This document shows, one piece after another, positions 1-11,214 of a stretch of DNA of 64,000 bases; position 1 is the stretch's first letter; the number at the start of each line of letters is the position of its first letter. This DNA is from Megaustenia siamemsis (lineage: Eukaryota; Mollusca; Gastropoda; Stylommatophora; Ariophantidae), in NCBI GenBank assembly GCA_032433765.1, contig JAVIAB010000092.1, forward strand, positions 38,515,718 to 38,579,717, in the 5' to 3' direction. The translations under genes and the position numbers were made by a program. Below the pieces are notes generated by a model. That model did not search any database. It was given only the letters and a program-made list of their open reading frames with translations, and was not told the origin of the DNA.

Positions 1-120
1 GCCCCCTCCTCCCCCCCACCCCCCATCTCAGAAATGGGAAAATGCCGTAAAGAAAGAAAATCTCGTCTTCAAATCCCTCTCTTTCCCTGTACTTTTCTTT
101 CTCTCCCCTTCCCCCTGTAA
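1..120. other. Low-complexity C-rich and T-rich start
   Basis: C-runs followed by a pyrimidine-rich stretch. A short piece (GGAAAATGCCGTAAAG, near 37-52) recurs near 27126-27142, so this may be the edge of a dispersed repeat. No gene is visible. Confidence 0.4.
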
Positions 121-295
121 AAAGTAAAGAGCCCCGTCACGTCAAGTGGCGTATAGGGAATATTTTGTTAGTGACCATCATTTTTACATACCTTCGGTAC
201 CCATTTAGGGCAGGGTGAAGCCGGTAGCAGTCGATCAGGATCGAATTCGACCTCTTGTCCTTTGTAGTTCAGTGCACTGAGCTATCGAGGATCCC
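121..295 (-). mobile_element. SINE-1 copy, internally deleted
   Basis: A tRNA-derived SINE on the minus strand. The tRNA head lies at 240-295 (B-box complement near 240-250, A-box complement GAGCTATC near 279-286). The conserved 3' part (GTCACG, GTGGCGTATAGGGAATAT) lies at 136-164. Compared with other copies, the stretch between the 'CCTTCGG' block and the 'GGTACCCATTT' block (about 70 bp) is missing, so the two halves meet at about 195-200. Confidence 0.8.
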
Positions 296-414
296 TTTTC
301 TCTCTCCTCTCTACTTAATTTCTCTCTCTCTCATCCTGGTCGTTATTACTCCTCTTCTCCCGTCGTTACTTCTCTCTGCCTTCGGAATCGTTATTTCTTT
401 CTCCACTCTTCTTG

Positions 415-552
415 ATTTTGTGATACACAACTTGAGACCGTCAAAGACCTAGATATTCTCAATGTCTTAGCTCAAAAAAAGGATCCAACAAAAATTGTTA
501 CCTAACAAAGGGGGATTACACAAATTGCTTGTTAGCAATATACAGTTTTAGT
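415..552 (+). repeat. Dispersed repeat R-x, copy 1
   Basis: The segment from GTGATACACAACTTGAGACC to AGCAATATACAGTT matches, in inverted orientation and at roughly 85-90% identity by eye, 38443-38580. Both copies lie next to a SINE-1. It is non-coding and I do not recognise the family. Confidence 0.7.
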
Positions 553-753
553 TTTTATTTGTTGAAACACTAGTCTATATAGCAGTGCACATTACACTCC
601 ACGCTAAAGAAGAAAGAATTGACGCTGCAACCAGACTATGTATATTCCCTATTCTCCTTCCTCCAACCTCACTCCATTCTTTCCTAATCTGCCTTTCAGC
701 GTCTATAGCAATAATTATTTAAACTCTTGAGAGGTTGTTTCTGAGCTTTTGCT

Positions 754-3700
754 CTTTCGCTGATCTGCTTCCCTGATCTGTTTCCCTGATCTGTTTCCCT
801 GATCTGCTTCCTCATCTACTTCCCTGATCTGTTTCCCTGATCTGTTTCGCTGATCTGTTTCGCTGATCTGTTTCCTTGATCTGCTTCCCTGATCTGCTTC
901 CCTGATCTGCTTCCCTGATCTGTTTCCCTGATCTGCTTCCCTGATCTGTTTCCTTGATCTGCTTCTCTGATCTGCTTCCCTGATCTGCTTCCCGGATCTG
1001 TTTCCTTGATCTGCTTCCCTGATCTGCTTCCCTGATCTGCTTCCCTGATCTGCTTCCCTGATCTGCTTCCCTGATCTGTTTCCTTGATCTGCTTCCCTGA
1101 TCTGTTTCCCTGATCTGCTTCCCTGATCTGTTTCCCTGATCTGTTTCCTTGATCTGCTTCCCTGATCTGCTTCCCTGATCTGCTTCCCTGATCTGCTTCC
1201 CTGATCTGTTTCCTTGATCTGCTTCCCTGATCTGCTTCCCTGATCTGCTTCCCTGATCTGCTTCCCTGATCTGTTTCGCTGATCTGTTTCCCTGATTTGT
1301 TTCCCTGATCTGCTTCCCTGATCAGTTTCCCTGATCTGCTTCTCTGATTTGCTTCCCTGATCTATTTCCCTGATCTATCTCACTGATCTGCTTCCCTGAT
1401 CTGCTTCCCTGGTCTGCTTCCCTGATCTGCTTCGCTGATCTGTTTCCCTCATCTGCTTCCCTGATCTGATTCCCGGATCTGTTTCGCTGATCTGTTTCCC
1501 TGATCTGTTTCCTTTATCTGCTTCCCTGATCTGCTTACCTTATCTGTTTCCCTGATCTGCTTCACTGATCTGTTTCGCTGATCTGTTTCACTGATCTGTT
1601 TCGCTGATCTGTTTCCGTGATCTTCTTACCTGATCTGTTTCGCTGATCTGCTTCCCTGATCTGCTTCCCTGATCTGCTTCCCTGATCTGTTTCGCTGATC
1701 TGTTTCCCTGATCTGCTTCCCTGATCTGTTTCCCTGATCTGCTTCCCTGATCTTCTTACCTGATCTGTTTCGCTGATCTGTTTCCCTGATCTGCTTCCCT
1801 GATCTGTTTAGCTGTTCTGTTTCCCTGAATTCCTTTCCTGATCTGTTCGCTGATCTGTTTCCATAATCTGCTTCCCTTATCTGTTTCCCTGATCTGTTTT
1901 GCTGGTCTGTTTCCCTGATCTGCTTTCATGATTTGTTCGCTGATCTTTTTTCCCTCATCTGTTCGCTAATCTGCTTCCATGGTCTGGTCGCTGATCCCTT
2001 TCCTTGATCTGTTTCCCTAATCTATTCGCTAATCTGTTTCCCTTATTTGTTTCCTTTATCTGTTCGCTGATCTGTTAAAATGATCAGTTCGCTAATCTAT
2101 TTCCCTGATATGTTCGCTGATCTGTTTCCACGTTCGCTGATCTGTTTCCCTGAACTGTTCGCTGATCTGTTTCCCTGATCTGTTCGCTGATCTGTTTCCC
2201 TGATCTGTTTCCCTGATCTGCTCGCTGATCTCTTTCCCTGATCTATTTCCCTGATCTGTTCCCTGATCTGTTTCCCTGATCTGTTCGATGATCTGTTTCC
2301 CTGATCTGTTTCCTTGATCTGTTCGCTGATCTGTTTATTTGATCTGTTTCCCTGATTGGTTTCCTTGATCTGTTAGCTGATCTGTTTCCCTGATCTGTTT
2401 CACTGATCTGTTACCCTGATCTGCTTTCCTGATCTGTTTTCCTAATCTGTTCGCTGATCTGTTTCTCTGATCTGTTTCCCTGATCTGTTTCTCTGATCTG
2501 TTACCCTGATCTGTTTCCATGATTTGTTTCCCTGACCTGTTCGCTGATCTGTTTCGCTGATCTACTTCTCTGATCTGTTTCCCTGATCTCCTTCTCTGAT
2601 CTGTTTCCCTGATCTACTTCTCTGATCTGTTTCTCTGATCTGTTTCCCTGATCTGTTTCCCTGATCTGTTTCCCTGACCTGTTTCGCTGATCTGTTTCCC
2701 TGATCTGTTTCCCTGATCTGTTCGCTGATATGTTTCGCTGATCTACTTCTCTGATCTGTTTCTCCGATCTGTTTCCCTGATCTCCTTCTCTGATCTTTTT
2801 CCCTGATCTGTTTCCCTGATCTCCTTCTCTGATCTGTTTCCCTGATCTGTTTCCTTGATCTGTTTCTCTGATCTGTTTCCCTGATCTCCTTCTCTGATCT
2901 GTTTCCCTGATCTGCTTCTCTGATCTGTTTCCCTGATCTGCTTCCCTGATCTGTTTCCCTGATCTGTTTCGCTGATCTGTTTCACTGATCTGTTTCGCTG
3001 ATCTGTTTCTCTGATCTGTTTCGCTGATCTGCTTTCCTGATCTGTTTCACTGATCTGTTTCCTTGATCTGCTTCCCTGATCTGCTTCCCTGATCTGCTTC
3101 CCTGATCTGCTTCCCTGATCTGCTTCCCTGATCTGTTTCCTTGATCTGCTTCCCTGATCTGTTTCCCTGATCTGCTTCCCTGATCTGTTTCCCTGATCTG
3201 TTTCCTTGATCTGCTTCCCTGATCTGCTTCCCTGATCTGCTTCCCTGATCTGCTTCCCTGATCTGTTTCCTTGATCTGCTTCCCTGATCTGCTTCCCTGA
3301 TCTGCTTCCCTGATCTGCTTCCCTGATCTGTTTCGCTGATCTGTTTCCCTGATTTGTTTCCCTGATCTGCTTCCCTGATCAGTTTCCCTGATCTGCTTCT
3401 CTGATTTGCTTCCCTGATCTATTTCCCTGATCTATCTCACTGATCTGCTTCCCTGATCTGCTTCCCTGGTCTGCTTCCCTGATCTGCTTCGCTGATCTGT
3501 TTCCCACATCTGCTTCCCTGATCTGATTCCCGGATCTGTTTCGCTGATCTGTTTCCCTGATCTGTTTCCTTTATCTGCTTCCCTGATCTGCTTACCTTAT
3601 CTGTTTCCCTGATCTGCTTCACTGATCTGTTTCGCTGATCTGTTTCACTGATCTGTTTCGCTGATCTGTTTCCGTGATCTTCTTACCTGATCTGTTTCGC

Positions 3701-5816
3701 TGATCTGCTTCCCTGATCTGCTTCCCTGATCTGCTTCCCTGATCTGTTTCGCTGATCTGTTTCCCTGATCTGCTTCCCTGATCTGTTTCCCTCATCTGCT
3801 TCCCTGATCTGATTCCCGGATCTGTTTCGCTGATCTGTTTCCCTGATCTGTTTCCTTTATCTGCTTCCCTGATCTGCTTACCTTATCTGTTTCCCTGATC
3901 TGCTTCACTGATCTGTTTCGCTGATCTGTTTCACTGATCTGTTTCGCTGATCTGTTTCCGTGATCTTCTTACCTGATCTGTTTCGCTGATCTGCTTCCCT
4001 GATCTGCTTCCCTGATCTGCTTCCCTGATCTGTTTCGCTGATCTGTTTCCCTGATCTGCTTCCCTGATCTGTTTCCCTGATCTGCTTCCCTGATCTTCTT
4101 ACCTGATCTGTTTCGCTGATCTGTTTCCCTGATCTGCTTCCCTGATCTGTTTAGCTGTTCTGTTTCCCTGAATTCCTTTCCTGATCTGTTCGCTGATCTG
4201 TTTCCCTAATCTGCTTCCCTTATCTGTTTCCCTGATCTGTTTTGCTGGTCTGTTTCCCTGATCTGCTTTCATGATTTGTTCGCTGATCTTTTTTCCCTCA
4301 TCTGTTCGCTAATCTGCTTCCATGGTCTGGTCGCTGATCCCTTTCCTTGATCTGTTTCCCTAATCTGTTCGCTAATCTGTTTCCCTTATTTGTTTCCTTT
4401 ATCTGTTCGCTGATCTGTTAAAATGATCAGTTCGCTAATCTATTTCCCTGATCTGTTCACTGATCTGTTTCCACGTTCGCTGATCTGTTTCCCTGAACTG
4501 TTCGCTGATCTGTTTCCCTGATCTGTTCGCTGATCTGTTTCCCTGATCTGTTTCCCTGATCTGCTCGCTGATCTCTTTCCCTGATCTATTTCCCTGATCT
4601 GTTCCCTGATCTGTTTCCCTGATCTGTTCGCTGATCTGTTTCCCTGATCTGTTTCCTTGATCTGTTCGCTGATCTGTTTATTTGATCTGTTTCCCTGATT
4701 GGTTTCCTTGATCTGTTAGCTGATCTGTTTCCCTGATCTGTTTCACTGATCTGTTACCCTGATCTGCTTTCCTGATCTGTTTCCCTAATCTGTTCGCTGA
4801 TCTGTTTCTCTGATCTGTTTCCCTGATCTGTTTCTCTGATCTGTTACCCTGATCTGTTTCCATGATTTGTTTCCCTGACCTGTTCGCTGATCTGTTTCGC
4901 TGATCTACTTCTCAGATCTGTTTCCCTGATCTCCTTCTCTGATCTGTTTCCCTGATCTACTTCTCTGATCTGTTTCTCTGATCTGTTTCCCTGATCTGTT
5001 TCCCTGATCTGTTTCCCTGACCTGTTTCGCTGATCTGTTTCCCTGATCTGTTTCCCTGATCTGTTCGCTGATATGTTTCGCTGATCTACTTCTCTGATCT
5101 GTTTCTCCGATCTGTTTCCCTGATCTCCTTCTCTGATCTTTTTCCCTGATCTGTTTCCCTGATCTCCTTCTCTGATCTGTTTCCCTGATCTGTTTCCTTG
5201 ATCTGTTTCTCTGATCAGTTTCGCTGATCTGTTTCTCTGATCTGTTTCCCTGATCTCCTTCTCTGATCTGTTTCCCTGATCTGCTTCTCTGATCTGTTTC
5301 CCTGATCTGCTTCCCTGATCTGTTTCCCTGATCTGTTTCGCTGATCTGTTTCACTGATCTGTTTCGCTGATCTGTTTCTCTGATCTGTTTCGCTGATCTG
5401 CTTTCCTGATCTGTTTCACTGATCTGTTTCCCTGATCTGTTTCGCTGATCTGTTTCTCTGATCTGTTTCGCTGATCTGCTTTCCTGATCTGTTTCACTGA
5501 TCTGTTTCCCTGATCTGTTTCGCTGATCTGTTTCTCTGATCTGCTTTCCTGATCTGTTTTACTGATCTGTTTCTCTGATCTGTTTCTCTGATCTGCTTTC
5601 CTGATCTGTTTCTCTGATCTGTTTCACTGATCTGTTTCGCTGATCTGTTTCTCTGATCTGCTTTCCTGATCTGTTTCACTGATCTGTTTCCCTGATCTGT
5701 TTCTCTGATCTGTTTCTCTGATCTGTTTCCCTGATCTGTTTCGCTGATCTGTTTCTCTGATCTGTTTCGCTGATCTGTTTCTCTGATATGTTTGCCTGAT
5801 CTGTTTCGCTGATCTT
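754..5816. repeat. 13-bp satellite/minisatellite array, ~5 kb
   Basis: About 390 head-to-tail copies of CTGATCTGYTTCC, with S/T variation at the last positions. In 1830-2560 and again in 4170-4880, 12-bp units (CTGATCTGTTCG) alternate with 13-mers to form 25-bp dimers. Because 3 x 13 = 39, long frames open on the minus strand with a 13-residue period (GNRSEKQIRETDQ-like, strongly charged). These are best treated as by-products: starts are random, indels change frame, and there is no flanking gene structure. The function of the array is unknown. Confidence 0.97.
1001..5426. repeat. Tandem duplication within the 13-bp array
   Basis: Rare variant units recur in the same order at a constant distance. 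TTTCCTTGAT occurs at 1001 and 3058, and the CATCTGC/GATTCCCGG block at 1450, 3507 and 3793; the GATCTGTTTAGCTG variant occurs at 1801 and 4144. Copy A is 1001-3057. Copy B is 3058-5426, with an extra 286 bp (22 x 13, around 3507-3793) and 26 bp (2 x 13) more near 5200-5300. The copies differ at only a few sites (for example CCATAATC near 1861 versus CCCTAATC near 4202), so the event is young or ongoing. Confidence 0.9.
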
Positions 5817-6244
5817 TTTAACTGTCACATTTCCATTTGTTTCAGACATCCACCGGTATGTAGCATGCTTTGTCGGCCTATAGTTTTCGTAGAGTTTGGT
5901 GATAATCGTTTGTATATTACGTGTAACGTTTTCTGCTTTGTTACGTGGTTAATCATTTAATGTACTGTTTGTTCATATTTTTGCAGCAGGAACGATCCCT
6001 AATTGTCTTCCTAACTCTTCGCTTTTACTTCTTAAACAGAATCCTTTCATGTCTATGAACCATTTCATTTCGGAGTAATATATTTTACAAGCTGAAATGC
6101 CAAATGTTTTAATACCAAAGTACTATATAGCATCGGATTAAGATAGTAATAGTTGTACCACCTGTTAGTCAGAGCTAACTACGAATTTTGCAGCGACCAT
6201 GGGAAATGGTAATTTTTTTCTTTACTATCGCCGTGTATTATCTT
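5817..6244. other. Unannotated stretch
   Basis: AT-rich unique-looking DNA after the satellite. No gene or repeat that I recognise. Confidence 0.4.
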
Positions 6245-6570
6245 TTTCTATGAATCTATCTGCTTCTTGCTTAAGTTGCAGGATATGCTTCCAAAGATTC
6301 CGGTCTGCAGCTATTGCTTCCCACGATGAAGGGTTGATGTTCAGTCTTCAGGCCAATAGATCTGAGTTTTTGGCGCCCCTAGATCTTTTGCAATCTTCTA
6401 GTTGTCCCATAAAGTTTGTCCTTAAGTATATGACCATCTTTCATACGGTGTAAATAGCCAAGCTAGCGTAACCTATGTTGTTTGAGCAGCTTGTAGATGT
6501 TCGGGAGGCCTATGCGTGTGAAGACCTATACTTTTGGGCAAAAGCTTTCATCACGTAGAAAAAATAAACT
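6245..6570 (-). pseudogene. LINE C-terminal fragment (family F)
   Basis: The minus strand encodes, across frameshifts, a typical non-LTR retrotransposon C-terminal region: IGLPNIYKLLKQHRLRWL, then a YG..-type segment, then NINPSSWEAIAADRNLWKHI. Related LINE tails read 'RWLGH..RM....PK..LYGEL..G.R..GRP.LR..D.....L...I....WE..A.DR..W', and that order is kept here. At least two frameshifts are needed. The same family appears at 30580-31030. Only the 3' end is present, as expected of a 5'-truncated insertion. The clade cannot be fixed from this part. Confidence 0.7.
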
Positions 6571-6884
6571 ATTGCAATTAAACGAAGAAATCCGAGTCAG
6601 TAAACGCAAACACTAATATAAAAATGGCGGAAAAAGACGGTGACCAGGATTTACGTAAAGATTAGTTATAAGATTAATAGGCAATAAGGCAGAGATGATT
6701 TAACTGGATCAAAAGGAGGCAAACAAGGAAAAAATAAAAAAGGGGTCTCATGAGAAAAGATAAGGGGGTGTCCCTTAGGGTGAAATAAAAACGAGAAAAA
6801 GAGAGAGAAGATAGAAGTGGCAAGGGCGAAGAAGAGGCGAGGTAATAAAAATAGCGCAGGAATGAATAAGGATAGGACACATGA

Positions 6885-7660
6885 AAGAAAAGGTTTCTAG
6901 AAATGAAAGTGAAATGGGTTTAACCTCTCACTTGGTTAAGTACCAAGACGGGCAATGAGTCTTTTCTCCAACGCCAACCGACTGTGGGTATCAGAGGAAC
7001 AAGAGACGATGACGGCAACCCTGAGGTCATCTGAGGTTGTATGTCCTTGCGATGTGAAATGAAAGGTGACAGGTGTGCCAGAATCACTGTCGATTTTATA
7101 CAAGTGTTCACGACCTACAGTCCATAGGCGTCAATATATATTTTGAGACGGGATTACAGATGATGATGTATATCAGATTTCGGGATATACACGCAATATC
7201 ATCCTGGATATCAAAAGGGCCATTCGGGAACAAGACTTTGTGAATCTGTAGTACAAAAAAGCACATATTGCATGATCTTTTGCAGCGGGTCGTACCCAGC
7301 AGGTTCTGGTCAAATTTACGGTGGCGGCTCCTAACCAACATCTCCAGTAGGTTCCTATCCCGTTTAAACCAATGGTGGGTTGGAGAATAGAAGGCGAGTG
7401 GTAGGATCAGAGTTGAGGTTAGGTGGGTGTCGTTTTATGATCGGGAGTGCAGTCAGATTGTGAGGGTGATGGGTAAGTGAGAAAACAGTTATGTTCGATG
7501 GAGGGCGGCTGGCTGGAGTAGAGCTAGTTACTGGTAATAGTGAGAACATTTCGGAGAGAAAATTGCAAAACAGATTCTGGGTAAAGAAGGCGACGCGACA
7601 TAATGTGAGTTTGATGGAGAAAGTCATCGTCGGGGTCACAGGGGTGTCTGAGGCGTATGA
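6885..7660 (-). pseudogene. Penelope-like element fragment (linker plus GIY-YIG region)
   Basis: Read on the minus strand from 7640 downward, three frames together give a degraded retroelement C-terminus. First comes SLTHHPHN...NSDPTTRLLFSNPPLV. Then RDRNLLEMLVRSR...GTTRCKRSCNMC, with the clustered cysteines usual before the nuclease. Then CISRNLIYIIICNPVSKYI, in the place where GIY-YIG proteins have NVIYLI.C..C...YIG. Last comes VAVIVSCSSDTHSRLALEKR followed by LIARLGT. That order is known for Penelope-like retroelements carrying a GIY-YIG endonuclease. The final glycine of YIG is lost, and several stops and frameshifts show it is dead. The RT core is not seen here. Another GIY-YIG-bearing retroelement group cannot be excluded. 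Confidence 0.68.
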
Positions 7661-7751
7661 ACTGAGATACTGAGTAATATAGAATCTTGATTAGTCCAAA
7701 GATAGAAAAGGAATAGAGGCGGTAAAAGTGAACATAAGTAGGTTTGTAAAA

Positions 7752-8015
7752 TATCTATCTATCTATCTATTGTCCTTTCGAGACGAAGACGGCACATAGG
7801 GCAGAACCACAATCTCAAAAACAGAAACCTTACATGCCAAAATGGCACATATTGCAGAGATCACTGCTCTAAAATATATGGCGCTGTTTCCTTAAAAAAT
7901 ACTTTTTACAATGACAGCTTGTCAAGCCATCGATCAACCTCCTTAGTCGCCTCTTACGACATGCCTGGAAGGTCACAGGTTCACTATTCTTTACTTCCCT
8001 CATATTGAGGCCCGG
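7752..8015 (-). mobile_element. Short GATA-tailed retroposon with CGTAAGAGGCGACTA motif
   Basis: In minus-strand orientation the unit starts near 8015 and carries CATGTCGTAAGAGGCGACTA (about 7949-7968), a motif I recall as widely repeated in gastropod DNA. It then passes GGTTGATCGATGGCTTGACA and ends with a CTATGTGCCG block followed by AATAGATAGATAGATA. The last part resembles the 3' end of LINE family C (11700-11745; 17433-17480). The arrangement suggests a non-autonomous derivative of a GATA-tailed LINE. No tRNA boxes were seen. Confidence 0.6.
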
Positions 8016-8399
8016 TAACACACAGGAAATATGGAAGTATATTTTTAAATATGTAAATGAATATGTAAAATGAATATGAATATGTAAAATATGGAGGTGT
8101 GTAAACCTAATGGGTGAAGAGAGAGAGAGAGAGAGCGAGATTCTAAAAAGTTAACCAAGAAGGTAGAGAAAAGTGTATGAAATTCTATTGGAGGAGTGAA
8201 ACGAGTCTGCAAAGTCCAAAAACGCACTCATGTGATAACAAGAATACGGCGCTGGCATCGCTTACGTAATGCATTTAGCCTTCTCTCTGCTTTACATAGG
8301 TTGTCCTTGATTAACTGGCATACAAATAGATACTGATGATGCAGCAATTAAGAAAACCAGGCTGGAATGGACTAAATAACTTTAAGATATTAACTTTCC

Positions 8400-8600
8400 A
8401 ACATGTTAATTGTCTCCTTGAACTGTCTATCGCTGGTTGAAACAATGTTGGCAATCATTCTCTTCCATCTTTCTCTGTCTGTAGTTCCTCTTGGTACAGT
8501 TTATATTCATATGCTGGCCCGTCCTACTTTTTATACCTTTACCTCTTTAGTTTTACCTTTAATCTTTTTTGACTAAGTAAGTGAACTAAAGGTTCCGTCC
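8400..8600 (-). other. Possible degraded LINE fragment
   Basis: The plus-strand text CTCTTCCATCTTTCTCTGTC resembles the complement of the 'DR..W' end of LINE proteins seen elsewhere in the window. It is too short and decayed to be sure. Confidence 0.25.
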
Positions 8601-8604
8601 AGTC

Positions 8605-8822
8605 TTAAGGCATACAGGGATTATGTTGTTGGTGTCAATGTTTTTTATTGACCAAGGTCATGTGGCCATTATTACGTCAGGCCGCTATACATTCACTACA
8701 GCAATCTTTTGGGAACATTTCTAAAGACTGAGTAAATCTCAAAGTTGAGATTTTAAGATTGGAATCCGAATCCTTCTAGTCAGTAGCGAGCGAATTAACC
8801 ACTTAACCACCACGGCCTCACA
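8605..8822 (-). mobile_element. SINE-1-like copy, old and degenerate
   Basis: The order matches SINE-1: a GGTGTCAATG-like block, GGTCATGTGGCCATTATTAC, CAGGCCGC, then a decayed tRNA head ending in AACCACTTAACCACCACGG (the A-box complement is unclear). Divergence is much higher than in other copies, so this is an older insertion or subfamily. Confidence 0.55.
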
Positions 8823-9484
8823 TAGTTTATGTAGCTGGTTCTTTGTTTCTGGAGAATTCTCTTTGATATTTTGATCGCCTTATGTATGCGAACCAATTGC
8901 GTGTGCACTAAGGTTACAACCTTATTAATTATTCAGCAGTAAAATACAAAAATATTACATGTTTACTTGTTCGTCATTAACTATCAGTTTGAAATTCCCC
9001 TGACTGTATTACTGTTTTCATATTTACGTTGATTACAGGGGTCGGGCAATCATATAAATGAAGGATCTGACCATATAATTACCAACGTTTATTCAGGCTA
9101 TCTAGCTGCCCGCTAATAAAAATGAGGTACTTCGTTCTTTCCTATTAATATAATTTAATCTTTTGAGTGATTACAGATGACGCACTAACTCCAAAAATAG
9201 AGATATTACGGTGTTATTACTTTCCGGTTCAAATTTTACTTAGTGGAGTTATCTCAACAGAACATATGTACTGACATATGATCAGAAGAGTGTAGAGTGA
9301 TTATAGGATACACAAGTGAAGTGGTAGAAAGAGGCATGGTCCCTGATGATGATGCTAACACGATAGATTTTTGGACATATGGCGGTCTGAAGAGTTCATA
9401 TGTTCGTACCACATATGTTTTAGTCACATTATAACAGCAGCCTATGACGAATTTGAATGTAGTAGAATGATGAAGTTCATAGCA
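8823..9484. other. Unannotated stretch
   Basis: AT-rich unique-looking DNA with no recognised element. Confidence 0.35.
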
Positions 9485-9746
9485 AAAAGAGAGCTAATTT
9501 CCAATATTAGGAAGAAACAATCATCATTTTTTTGGCCGTAATGAGAAGAGAACAGCTGGAATATATTGTAATAACTGGAAAAATTGAGGGACGAAGAGAT
9601 AGAGGGAAGCAAAGGGAAAAGATACCAGACAGCTTAAGAGAATGACTTGGCAGAAGGTAAACAACAGAAATGATAAATAACTGTCGTGATCGAAAGTTGT
9701 GAAGAGACATGATCACCTACGCCAGCAGGCCCGGTACTTGATGATG
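9485..9746 (+). pseudogene. LINE family A1, 3' end
   Basis: Encodes a decayed form of the A1 C-terminus (ELISNIRKKQSS, then MRREQLEYIV, TGKIEGRRD, then CRDRKL), followed by the family's 3' end ACTTGATGATGATGA. Stops and frameshifts break it: GGCCGTAATG where other copies have GGCCATGTAATG, and a TGA after RE. Only the last ~260 bp are recognised. Nearest relatives in the window are 28249-29236 and 50385-50896. Confidence 0.85.
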
Positions 9747-10169
9747 ATGAGAAGGATGAAGTTTTAAACCTCCTTTTACTATAAATTTGCTAAGGAGGTG
9801 CACTGTTATCCTCCTGCTCAACCACTTCCCCACCAAACCAAGTTTATCCGCTTTTGTTAAAGCTTGGTCCTGGTAAACGCCTCAAACTGTTATCGAACCT
9901 ACGTTTAGTTCCAAATCAGACGGCTAAATCTACATCACTAAATATTAAACAATCTTTATTTGTTACGGAATCTTACTAATATAGTGCCACTGAGCGATCG
10001 TTTAGAATGTCGAACTTTGAATTATCAGAACAGCAATGTAAGTCTTGAATATGTTTCTTAAATGTGATGTGACCTTAATTAGTCGTACGTAAATAACCGT
10101 TGTTTTAGATTTATTTTATTTTAAAAACACTTTTGTCATGTATTAATTAATGTTAACCTAACGATTTTT
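9747..10169. other. Unannotated stretch
   Basis: No recognised repeat or gene. Confidence 0.35.
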
Positions 10170-10640
10170 TAATCATCATCATGTGCCATGGTGATGATGA
10201 TGGCTGGCGTAGGTGATCATGTCCTTCCACAATCTTCTATCTACAGTGCATCGTATCAGTTCTGTTGTTGACTGTTTTCCATGCCAAGACAACAAGCTAT
10301 CCAGTATTTTCTCTCTTTGTCGTCCGCGATTTCTCTTTCCTTTTATTTTGCCAGTTGTAACCATGTATCCCAATTTTCCTCTTCTCATGATGTGCCCGAA
10401 AAATGTTGATTGTTTCTTTCTGATGTTTTTAGTAGGAATTCCCTTTGTGTGTTGGCCTCTTTGACAATTTCTTCCTTGGTCGTTTTAGCTGTCCAGGGAA
10501 CTTTCAACATTTTTCTGAGAAATCCCATCTCTGTGGCCTTTAACCGTCTTTTCATTTGTTTGTCTACTGTCAGTGATTCGCTTCCATAGGTCAGAATTGG
10601 TTTTTTATAGTACCGATGAACTCTCTCTTTTCTACTTTCG
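10170..10640 (-). pseudogene. LINE family A2, 3' end
   Basis: The minus strand encodes KPILTYGSESLTVDKQMKRR, LKATEMGFLRKMLKVPWTAK, MRRGKLGYMVTTGKIKGKRN, RGRQREKILDSLLSWHGKQS and TTELIRCTVDRRLWKDMITY. It ends in a CATCATCAT/GATGATGAT-type tail at about 10173-10202. Two overlapping frames (frameshift near 10385-10400) cover the protein. A2 is a sister of A1, with a 'WHGKQSTTELIRCTVDRRLWKDM' end. Other copies: 29440-30149 and 45110-45815. Confidence 0.88.
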
Positions 10641-11214
10641 ATACTTCGATATTTGAATACATTACATGAAAGATGATATGAATGTCTGGTATTAAGATGT
10701 GACAGCGTGGATAACTTGACGATAATACACACATTACTTTTTCTTTAATTAACAAAACTCGTGATCTCATCATAGATTAATTAATATGTTCAATCTGTAT
10801 GTGCAGAATATGTTACAGATTCATGCATCTCCTCTCATGTTTTAGAATACCTTTATGTAGAACAACATTTCTATCGTTGTGGTTTCCTTGACATATTTCT
10901 TGATGGGTGTTGTGAAATCGTGCACGATGTGACTGCTCTGCGGGTTCTAATAGTGCAGCATAATTACCTTTATTATACATTGCCACATTGACAGGAAATA
11001 TGTTACATATTCCCACGAGATGATAACACAGCTTGTTATGATTTCATCAGAATAGAATGTAGTAGTTTACACTTATGAAATGATGGGATTTATTTATCGT
11101 TGTTTCTTGTATAACAGTATCGCTTTTGAGTGGGAAATGTTTTGTTTGGGATGGTACGGAATTTAATGAGTTCGTCAGGCCTACTTAATTGTAATATTTG
11201 TTGTCTTTTTTTTT
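10641..11214. other. Unannotated stretch with a T-run
   Basis: No recognised gene. A T-tract at 11206-11220 directly precedes the next LINE fragment. Confidence 0.35.

Noticed and set aside
2335..5679. Charged repeat proteins (GNRSEKQIRETDQ-type) on the minus strand of the satellite
   Set aside because: Three 13-bp units equal 39 bp, so frames stay open by arithmetic. Frames shift at indels, starts are arbitrary and no gene structure is visible.
754..5816. CRISPR-like array
   Set aside because: There are no spacers. Units are contiguous, and the context is eukaryotic.
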